From NCBI GenBank assembly GCA_946222885.1, contig CAMIAK010000026.1:1-12726 (forward strand): DNA of 12,726 bases, read 5' to 3'. Shown here piece after piece: positions 8,231 to 12,726 of the stretch; within the stretch, counting starts at the first letter, position 1, and each line of letters opens with the position of its first letter. Origin of the DNA: an uncultured Nesterenkonia sp. (GTDB lineage: Bacteria; Actinomycetota; Actinomycetes; Actinomycetales; Micrococcaceae). The notes under the pieces were generated by a model that was given only the letters and a program-made list of their open reading frames with translations, was not told the origin of the DNA and made no database searches. Both the position numbers and the translations under genes were made by a program.

Positions 8231-8487
8231 TCGGCGATGTGCTGGTCCACTCCCCCATGCTCGCAGGTGGGACCGTGGACCTCGAGGTGCCGGGCCAGGG
8301 TGAGGACGTAGTGCCGGGCGCAGTAGGTGCTCACCCCGGTGTCGCCGTCGTCGGTGCTGGGTGCCGTGATGTGTTTGGTGGGAGTCTCAGCACAGATCCC
8401 GTAGAACCATTCGCACCGAGGGCTCTCCGGGCCGCCGGCTCCCACATAGATGTCGATTCCGTCAGCTGTATCAGTGCGCACGGCCAT
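8212..8487 (-). CDS. Cys/His-rich small protein of unknown function (91 aa)
   Basis: I do not recognise this 91-aa protein. It carries four cysteines (C25, C32, C56, C75) and six histidines, grouped as C25-x6-C32, C56-x2-H59 and C75-x-H77. That is a pattern compatible with one structural zinc site. There is no signal peptide or membrane segment, so it is probably cytosolic. Its ATG is preceded by GGGAGAGG at a good distance. The start overlaps the end of the 374-aa gene by 17 bp in a different frame, which argues for co-transcription and coupled translation. The 3' end overlaps the exonuclease gene by 19 bp tail-to-tail, so the last residues of both proteins are encoded by the same DNA. Function cannot be assigned; zinc binding is inferred only from residue spacing. 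Confidence 0.72.
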   Translation of the reverse strand: MAVRTDTADGIDIYVGAGGPESPRCEWFYGICAETPTKHITAPSTDDGDTGVSTYCARHYVLTLARHLEVHGPTCEHGGVDQHIADYGDVG

Positions 8488-9595
8488 AGGTCGCCTCTCC
8501 CTTCGCCTCCTGGGTCCGGCGCTCCTCCAGAGCCGCCTCGACCTCCCGGACTCCTTCTTCGATCTGCTGCTCGGTGAGGATCACGCCCTCATCCAGCCAG
8601 CTGCCCCATCGCCGCCGGTAGGACTCCTCCAGCCTGTTGCGACGGGCGGCATGGGCCTCGCAGGCGACCTCCAGCCTGACCTGCGCACCGTCCTGGTCAT
8701 GCCGTACGGTGACGACGGCTCCCGCGGAGGGGACCAGCATGACCGCACCGCTGTTGCGGGCCAGGATGCCGTACCAGCCGGGAGTCTCCTGCTGAGTCCC
8801 GAAGCAGTCCGAGACCCAGCTCAGGAAGGTCATGAAATCCCCGTGAAAGTCCTCCATCACGGGGCCGTCCATGGAGAAGCTGAGATCGAACTCGCAGGGG
8901 ACCTCGTCCCCGAGATCATGGAGGGACTGCGGTTCCGCGGAGAGGCCGAGGGACCCGGGGATGCCGGAGCCCACCAGACCCCCTCCCTCCTCTTCGCTGC
9001 GCTGGCGCGTGCACATCAGCTTGCCCTGAGCATTCTCCTGGAGGCCTGAGGGGTCGAGGAGGGCGGCCACCTGGAACGAGGCGGGAGAATCCTCCAGCAC
9101 CGTGTTCAGCCACTCTGCGAACTCGGCGTCGTTGCGGAAGTCGGCGGTGTTCGCCGACTCCTCGCCGAAGCTCACGATGTTCCGCTCCGCCCGGAAGAGC
9201 TGCCCTTCGACGTCGTCGCGCTCCCAGATCTCATCCGAGCCGGCGGCCTGACTCCTCGCCTCCGCGTCTTTGGCGAGGAAGAAGTCATACCAGTCCTCCA
9301 CCGGCGCCCAGGTGGAGCGCTTCTTCGTGTAGGGGTGGATGTAGTCGAGCCCTTCGCACCGGGCCATCTCCCGTCCGTCCGGCTCCGTCTCCGGGCTCAG
9401 GTGGAGGACGTAGGGCTCCTCCCCGCCTCTGCCGTCGGCGATGTGGGTGGTCAGCACGCCGAAGCCGTGGTCTATGGAGGAGTCGAAGGTCTCCGGCGTG
9501 AGCTCCGTTCCATAGGGCGGGACATACCCCTCCGGCAGGAAATGCCGCAGGTACCCCGCGGGATCCGTGGTCAGCTGTGGTGGCTTCTCTGTCAT
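8471..9595 (-). CDS. Acidic protein of unknown function (374 aa)
   Basis: I do not recognise a family for this 374-aa soluble protein. It is acidic and rich in Trp, Tyr and Phe. It has no signal peptide, membrane helix or nucleotide-binding motif that I can see. Residues 95-140 (WAPVEDWYDFF and beyond) and 250-285 (DFMTFLSWVSDCFG...GWYGILAR) look like folded domain cores. Residues 310-365 are strongly charged and probably form a helical or coiled tail. The start at 9595 is supported by the ribosome-binding site GGAAGGGAGAG. The gene is first in a two-gene operon with the 91-aa Cys/His-rich protein and is divergent from the membrane-protein gene at 9744. Upstream lies a close match to a DNA-damage promoter of the RecA-NDp/PafBC type (9664-9686). 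A stress or immunity-type role is possible but unproven. Confidence 0.78.
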   Translation of the reverse strand: MTEKPPQLTTDPAGYLRHFLPEGYVPPYGTELTPETFDSSIDHGFGVLTTHIADGRGGEEPYVLHLSPETEPDGREMARCEGLDYIHPYTKKRSTWAPVEDWYDFFLAKDAEARSQAAGSDEIWERDDVEGQLFRAERNIVSFGEESANTADFRNDAEFAEWLNTVLEDSPASFQVAALLDPSGLQENAQGKLMCTRQRSEEEGGGLVGSGIPGSLGLSAEPQSLHDLGDEVPCEFDLSFSMDGPVMEDFHGDFMTFLSWVSDCFGTQQETPGWYGILARNSGAVMLVPSAGAVVTVRHDQDGAQVRLEVACEAHAARRNRLEESYRRRWGSWLDEGVILTEQQIEEGVREVEAALEERRTQEAKGEATYGRAH

Positions 9596-9605
9596 CAGCG
9601 CTCTC

Positions 9606-9624
9606 CCTTCCTGTCGAGGGAAGG
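9606..9624 (-). promoter_or_regulatory. Leader hairpin overlapping the ribosome-binding site of the 374-aa gene
   Basis: On the minus-strand transcript CCUUCC pairs perfectly with GGAAGG across a 7-nt loop. The 3' arm is the first part of the ribosome-binding site GGAAGGGAGAG, ending 10 nt before the start codon. The hairpin may reduce translation initiation, although GAGAG remains free. This is seen in sequence only; any regulatory role is inferred. Confidence 0.4.
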
Positions 9625-9663
9625 CCCCGTCGCTTCCCCGCCGCTGCTCCGGCTCTGGTCTTC

Positions 9664-9686
9664 AGCCTACGGGCCGCCTCTGACAT
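9664..9686 (-). promoter_or_regulatory. RecA-NDp/PafBC-type damage-inducible promoter candidate
   Basis: Minus-strand sequence is ATGTCAGAG, then exactly 8 nt (GCGGCCCG), then TAGGCT. The known actinobacterial LexA-independent damage promoter is TTGTCRGTG-N8-TANNNT. The first block matches at 7 of 9 positions, the spacing is exact and the -10 fits. The start of transcription would fall near 9657, giving a leader of roughly 60 nt before the 374-aa gene. No classical LexA box (GAAC-N4-GTTC type) is evident in this spacer. Confidence 0.55.
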
Positions 9687-9698
9687 GGAGGCGTGACA
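9681..9698. promoter_or_regulatory. Second copy of the TGACATG-N4-CG-TGACA element
   Basis: The plus strand reads TGACATG, four bases, CG, TGACA, identical in pattern and spacing to 7404-7421. Both copies are also followed 5 nt later by CGCGG. The distal TGACA half is not used by the promoter match at 9664-9686, so the pair could be a tandem operator for an asymmetric dimer. Confidence 0.45.
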
Positions 9699-9708
9699 GG
9701 AGTCGCGG

Positions 9709-9714
9709 TAAGGT
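9709..9714 (+). promoter_or_regulatory. -10-like element (TAAGGT) upstream of the membrane-protein gene
   Basis: TAAGGT fits TANNNT and would start transcription near 9721, leaving a leader of about 23 nt that contains the ribosome-binding site AGAGGGAAG (9731-9739). No good -35 hexamer stands at 16-18 nt, so the call is tentative. Confidence 0.35.
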
Positions 9715-9743
9715 CGGGGCACGCCGTCTGAGAGGGAAGCCGC

Positions 9744-10250
9744 ATGACCGCAGAGGGAGACTCCACGATGACTCCGAAGAGCCCCCGGAAGCCCCAGCTG
9801 CTCTCCGAATCCGTGCAGGAGGAGCCGGCCAAGCCCGCCCTGGGTTCGCCCCATGACGGATTCGCCGCGGTGCTCCTGACGCTGGTGCTGGCTCTGGTCT
9901 ACTTCGGCTTCGGAACAGGGCGGCTGCTGACCGAGGCCGAGGATGGTCTCTGGTGGATTCCCCTGGCCCTGCTGGCCGTCCTCGCACCGCTGATCTGGTT
10001 CTCCATGAAGTACCTGTTCCGGGCCCACGGCTGGCGGGAGCGCGGAGGCGGATTCCCCGCAGTGCCGGCTCTGTCCATGTACGCGGCCTTCGGCGCCATG
10101 GTGATGTTCATCCTTCCCCTCCTGGCCTCGGTCTTTGAGACCTGGTGGGGATTCGGCCTGACCTGCCTGGTGCTGGCGGCGCTGACCATGGCTCCTGTGC
10201 AGACCGTCCTGAGCAGGGATCCGAACAGGCACTCCGGACTCACCGCCTGA
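9744..10250 (+). CDS. Four-helix membrane protein of unknown function (168 aa)
   Basis: This 168-aa protein has a polar N-terminal segment of about 37 residues and four hydrophobic helices near residues 39-58, 69-88, 107-128 and 135-155, followed by a short polar tail. There is no signal peptide, and no catalytic or transport motif is visible. A basic stretch (MKYLFRAHGWRER) follows helix 2 and suggests that this loop faces the cytoplasm. The ATG at 9744 has a good ribosome-binding site (AGAGGGAAG). An in-frame ATG at 9768 also has one (GAGGGAGA), so a product 8 residues shorter is possible. It is divergent from the 374-aa gene and convergent with hemL, with only 26 bp between stop codons and no clear terminator hairpin there. 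Function unknown; it resembles the many small uncharacterised integral membrane proteins of Micrococcales. Confidence 0.75.
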   Translation: MTAEGDSTMTPKSPRKPQLLSESVQEEPAKPALGSPHDGFAAVLLTLVLALVYFGFGTGRLLTEAEDGLWWIPLALLAVLAPLIWFSMKYLFRAHGWRERGGGFPAVPALSMYAAFGAMVMFILPLLASVFETWWGFGLTCLVLAALTMAPVQTVLSRDPNRHSGLTA

Positions 10251-10276
10251 CGCTCTGAGCCCGCCCGGCGGAAGCC

Positions 10277-11587
10277 TCAGGCAGGCTGAGCCTCTGCCGC
10301 AGCCTTCGCCGCGGCCGGCAGAGCATCCAGAATCTTCCCGACGGCGGCCTCGTCGTGGGCGCCGGAGAGGAACCAGGCCTCGAACACGCTCGGGGGCAGA
10401 TACACGCCCTGCTCCAGCATCGCGTGGAAGAAGGGCCCATAGCGGAAGGCCTCCTGGGCCTGTGCCTCGGCGTAGTTGTGCACACCGGTGGCAGAGGTGC
10501 CGAAGGCCACCGAGAACAGCGAGCCGACCTTCTGGATGGTGTGGTCCACCCCGGCGTCGGTCAGCGCGGAGGCCAGAGCGTCTGCCACGACCTGTGCCTT
10601 CTGATCGATATGGGCGTAGACCTCAGCCGTCGCGTTCTCCAGGGTGGCCACCCCGGCCGCCATCGCCACCGGGTTGCCGGAGAGGGTGCCCGCGTGGTAG
10701 ACGGGACCGGTGGGCGCCAGGTGCTCCATGACCTCGCGGCGGCCGGCGAGCGCAGCCGTGGGCAGCCCGCCGCCGATGACCTTGCCGAAGGCGAACAGGT
10801 CAGGCTCCCAGCCCTCCACCCGGCCGGAGGCTCCCCAGTAGCCGGCCTCGGTGATGCGGAAGCCGGTCATGACCTCATCGAAGATCATCAGCGCACCGTG
10901 ACGGCGGGTGATCTCCCGGATGAAGGCGTTGAACCCCTCGGCAGGCGGGACGACGCCCATGTTGGCCGGGGTGGCCTCGGTGATCACTGCGGCGATGTTC
11001 TCGCCGTGCTCGGCGAAGACCTGCTCCAGGGCGGCACGGTCGTTGTACTCGAGGACGATGGTCTCGGAGGCCTGGGCCCCGGTCACACCGGCTGAGCCCG
11101 GCAGGCCCAGAGTGGCCACGCCCGATCCGGCGGCGGCCAGCAGCCCGTCCGAATGGCCGTGATAGCAGCCGGCGAACTTCACCACGATGTTCTTCCCCGT
11201 CGCGCCGCGGGCCAGACGGATGGCCGTCATCGTCGCCTCGGTTCCGGTGGAGACCATGCGGATCATCTGGGCGCCGGGCACCCGCCCGCGCACCAGCTCG
11301 GCCAGCCGCGCCTCGGAGGGGTGCGAGGTGCCGAAGCCGAGGCCTGCGTCGACGGCGGCGTGGACGGCGTCGATCACTGCGGGGTGCCTATGCCCCAGCA
11401 GCGCCGGGCCCCAGGAGCCCACCAGGTCCACGTACTGCCTGTCTTCGGCGTCGGTCAGGTACGGCCCCTCGCCGGCGACCATCTGCACGGGCGTTCCGCC
11501 CACCGATCCGAAGGCACGCACCGGGGAGTTCACTCCCCCGGGCATCAGGTCCTGGGCGGCGTCGTGAAGTTCAGCGTTGGAAGTCAT
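10277..11587 (-). CDS. hemL: Glutamate-1-semialdehyde 2,1-aminomutase
   Basis: This 436-aa enzyme is a PLP-dependent class III aminotransferase-fold protein. It converts glutamate-1-semialdehyde to 5-aminolevulinate, the last step of the C5 route to tetrapyrroles, in the cytosol. Diagnostic sequence is present throughout: the N-terminal PGGVNSPVRAF, STGTEATM (113-120) for phosphate binding, YHGHSDG (142-148), D237 in FDEVMTGFR for the pyridine nitrogen, and the Schiff-base lysine K269 in FAFGKVIGGGLP. The GTLSGNP loop (300-306) follows. Length is normal for HemL, and the family-typical N-terminus favours it over ornithine or acetylornithine aminotransferases. The gene follows hemB after 15 nt, and its ribosome-binding site (AAAGGA) sits in that gap, so the two are one operon. 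Its product is the substrate of HemB. Confidence 0.97.
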   Translation of the reverse strand: MTSNAELHDAAQDLMPGGVNSPVRAFGSVGGTPVQMVAGEGPYLTDAEDRQYVDLVGSWGPALLGHRHPAVIDAVHAAVDAGLGFGTSHPSEARLAELVRGRVPGAQMIRMVSTGTEATMTAIRLARGATGKNIVVKFAGCYHGHSDGLLAAAGSGVATLGLPGSAGVTGAQASETIVLEYNDRAALEQVFAEHGENIAAVITEATPANMGVVPPAEGFNAFIREITRRHGALMIFDEVMTGFRITEAGYWGASGRVEGWEPDLFAFGKVIGGGLPTAALAGRREVMEHLAPTGPVYHAGTLSGNPVAMAAGVATLENATAEVYAHIDQKAQVVADALASALTDAGVDHTIQKVGSLFSVAFGTSATGVHNYAEAQAQEAFRYGPFFHAMLEQGVYLPPSVFEAWFLSGAHDEAAVGKILDALPAAAKAAAEAQPA

Positions 11588-11602
11588 CAGGTCCTTTCAG
11601 GG

Positions 11603-12580
11603 TCAGCCGCGCAGCCAGCGGGCGGCCTCGGCGGCGTAGTAGGTCAGCACATTGGTGGCCCCGGCGCGGCGGATCGCGGTCAGCGACTCCAGCACCACGG
11701 CCCGGCGGTCCACCCAGCCGTTGGTCGCGGCGGCCTCGATCATCGCGTACTCACCGCTGACCTGATAGGCGGAGACCGGCACATCGCTGATCTCGGCGAC
11801 GTCGCGCAGGATGTCCAGATACGCCGATGCCGGCTTCACCATCACCATGTCGGCGCCCTCGGCCAGATCCAGCGCCACCTCACGCAGGGCCTCGGTCCGG
11901 TTGGGGGCGTCCATCTGGTACTGCCGGCGGTCGCCCTTGAGCTGGGAGTCCACGGCCTCGCGGAAGGGGCCGTAGTAGGCGGAGGCGTACTTCGCCGCAT
12001 AGGCGAGGATCGGGACGTCCTGGTGGCCGGCCTCGTCCAGCGCCTGCCGGATCACGGCGACCTGGCCGTCCATCATCCCGGAGGGCGCGACGACGTCGGC
12101 CCCTGCCTCGGCCTGGACCGCTCCCATCTGCGCGTAGATCTCCAGGGTGGCGTCGTTGTCCACCTGGCCGGCGTCGTCGAGGACCCCGCAGTGGCCGTGG
12201 TCGGTGAACTCGTCCAGGCAGAGATCGCTCATGACCGGAAGGTCATCGCCCACGCGGTCCTTCACCGCGCGGATGCTGCGGTTGAGGATCCCTTCCGGGT
12301 CCAGCCCGGCGCTGCCCTGGGCGTCGCGCTGAGAGGGGATGCCGAACAGCATGATGCCGCCCAGTCCGAGCTCGCGCGCCTCATCGGCAGCCTCCAGCAG
12401 CGTGGATTCGGTGTGCTGGACGACACCGGGCATGGAGCCGATCGGCGCAGGGTCGGTGAGGTCTTCGCGCACGAAGACCGGGAGGATGAAGTCGGCCGGG
12501 TGGAGCCGGGTCTCGGCGACCAGCCGACGCAGGGCCGGAGTCCGCCGCAGCCGACGCGGACGGTCAGAGGGGAAAGGCAT
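11603..12580 (-). CDS. hemB: Delta-aminolevulinic acid dehydratase (porphobilinogen synthase)
   Basis: This 325-aa enzyme condenses two 5-aminolevulinate molecules into porphobilinogen, and it acts as a cytosolic homo-oligomer. The two active-site lysines are K197 (AYAAKYASAYYGPF) and K249 (MVMVKPASAYLD). The metal-site segment is DLCLDEFTDHGHCG (119-132), in which C121 and C131 are cysteines but the middle position is D123. The SGEYAMI segment (275-281) that carries the allosteric magnesium ligand in many bacterial enzymes is present. The length is typical. The gene leads the hemB-hemL operon and probably has a leaderless mRNA, because TAGACT lies 6 nt before the ATG and no ribosome-binding site is present. 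Confidence 0.97.
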   Translation of the reverse strand: MPFPSDRPRRLRRTPALRRLVAETRLHPADFILPVFVREDLTDPAPIGSMPGVVQHTESTLLEAADEARELGLGGIMLFGIPSQRDAQGSAGLDPEGILNRSIRAVKDRVGDDLPVMSDLCLDEFTDHGHCGVLDDAGQVDNDATLEIYAQMGAVQAEAGADVVAPSGMMDGQVAVIRQALDEAGHQDVPILAYAAKYASAYYGPFREAVDSQLKGDRRQYQMDAPNRTEALREVALDLAEGADMVMVKPASAYLDILRDVAEISDVPVSAYQVSGEYAMIEAAATNGWVDRRAVVLESLTAIRRAGATNVLTYYAAEAARWLRG

Positions 12581-12600
12581 GGGACCAGTCTAGTTGTCCC
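12581..12600 (-). promoter_or_regulatory. Leaderless hemB promoter within an inverted repeat
   Basis: On the minus strand TAGACT (12587-12592) fits TANNNT and ends 6 nt before the hemB ATG, indicating a leaderless transcript. The -10 is bracketed by GGGAC and GTCCC, forming a 20-bp interrupted palindrome (5-bp arms, 10-bp centre) that abuts the start codon. A repressor site is possible. No good -35 hexamer is visible. Confidence 0.55.
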
Positions 12601-12602
12601 GG

Positions 12603-12614
12603 GCAGGGCCCTGC
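12603..12614. repeat. Perfect 12-bp palindrome GCAGGGCCCTGC
   Basis: This self-complementary sequence lies 10 bp upstream of the hemB -10, about where the -35 region would be. It could be an operator for the heme operon or a chance G/C palindrome. Confidence 0.3.
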
Positions 12615-12641
12615 AGGGAGCACCTCTCCTCCATCGGTGTC

Positions 12642-12673
12642 CCTTCTTCAGGGATATATCGCCCTGAGGAGGG
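12642..12673. repeat. Strong hairpin in the hemB-to-12721 spacer
   Basis: CCTTCTTCAGGG (12642-12653) pairs with CCCTGAGGAGGG (12662-12673) over a 12-bp stem with two G-U wobbles and an 8-nt A/T-rich loop (ATATATCG). No T-run follows on either strand, and no gene inside the window ends into it. A terminator is therefore not supported; an operator, leader structure or element boundary is possible. Confidence 0.45.
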
Positions 12674-12691
12674 CTTGGCTTCTAGTGGTGG

Positions 12692-12720
12692 TTGCAACAG
12701 CCTGAACTTCAGGAGTTGCG
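12692..12720 (+). promoter_or_regulatory. Leader hairpin hiding the ribosome-binding site of the gene at 12721
   Basis: GCAAC (12694-12698) pairs with GTTGC (12715-12719). Inside it CCTGA (12701-12705) pairs with TCAGG (12709-12713) around a 3-nt loop, with a small AG/A bulge between the stems. The ribosome-binding site AGGAG (12711-12715) falls within the paired 3' arm, just before the ATG. Inverted-repeat density this close to a start is also typical of insertion-sequence ends. Confidence 0.45.
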
Positions 12721-12726
12721 ATGGAA
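12721..12726 (+). CDS. Start of a gene truncated by the window edge
   Basis: ATG GAA is preceded by AGGAG with a 5-nt gap, a good ribosome-binding site, so a plus-strand gene probably begins here. Only two codons are present, so the product cannot be identified. Its leader is folded (12692-12720). It is divergent from hemB, with a 140-bp spacer. Confidence 0.45.

Noticed and set aside
10251..10276. Possible bidirectional terminator between the membrane-protein gene and hemL
   Set aside because: Only weak 5-bp complementarity (CTCAG/CTGAG) can be found around there, partly inside hemL, and there is no T-run.
11153..12667. 504-codon open frame on the plus strand
   Set aside because: It is antisense to hemB and part of hemL, both unmistakable. 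The product is a Val/Gly/His-rich shadow without recognisable domains.
12642..12673. Rho-independent terminator
   Set aside because: The stem is strong, but neither strand has a following T-run and no gene in the window terminates into it.
1..12726. CRISPR array, tRNA, rRNA, prophage or toxin-antitoxin locus
   Set aside because: No regularly spaced repeats, no tRNA-like cloverleaf with a TTCGAATC-type arm, no rRNA sequence and no phage genes were seen. The 374/91-aa pair lacks any recognised toxin or antitoxin motif.

Overview
This 12.7-kb, high-GC window looks like an actinobacterial chromosome, most likely Micrococcales (Micrococcaceae-like). The evidence is the G/C-rich third codon positions, an AdnA/AdnB-type motor-nuclease pair instead of RecBCD or AddAB, promoters of the TANNNT type placed 6 nt before ATG (leaderless starts), and a hemB-hemL pair. 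The genus is not established from sequence alone.

Layout. (1) Positions 1-231 hold only a weak 49-codon candidate gene and a short inverted repeat, and are less G/C-biased than their neighbours. (2) Positions 232-7388 on the minus strand are adnA-adnB, an operon with a 4-bp ATGA start/stop overlap. It encodes the two subunits of a double-strand-break resection helicase-nuclease. (3) A 92-bp divergent spacer leads to 7481-8230 (+), a DEDDh 3'-5' exonuclease that appears to be translated from a leaderless mRNA. (4) Positions 8212-9595 (-) form a two-gene operon of unrecognised proteins: a 374-aa acidic protein and a 91-aa Cys/His-rich protein. The latter's 3' end overlaps the exonuclease gene by 19 bp on the opposite strand. 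(5) A 148-bp divergent spacer precedes 9744-10250 (+), a four-helix membrane protein of unknown function. (6) Positions 10277-12580 (-) are hemB-hemL, two steps of tetrapyrrole synthesis. (7) Positions 12581-12726 form a spacer dense in inverted repeats, ending with the first two codons of a plus-strand gene that runs out of the window.

How the parts may work together. adnAB and the exonuclease are genome-maintenance genes sharing one divergent spacer. The main regulatory observation is that this spacer (7404-7421) and the spacer upstream of the uncharacterised operon (9681-9698) carry the same composite element, TGACATG-N4-CG-TGACA. Read on the minus strand in the second spacer, one half of it forms a close match to the actinobacterial LexA-independent damage promoter (RecA-NDp/PafBC type, TTGTCRGTG-N8-TANNNT), with exact N8 spacing and a TAGGCT -10. 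This suggests, but does not prove, that the 374-aa/91-aa pair is DNA-damage-inducible and co-regulated with adnAB. The heme genes and the membrane protein look unrelated to that theme.
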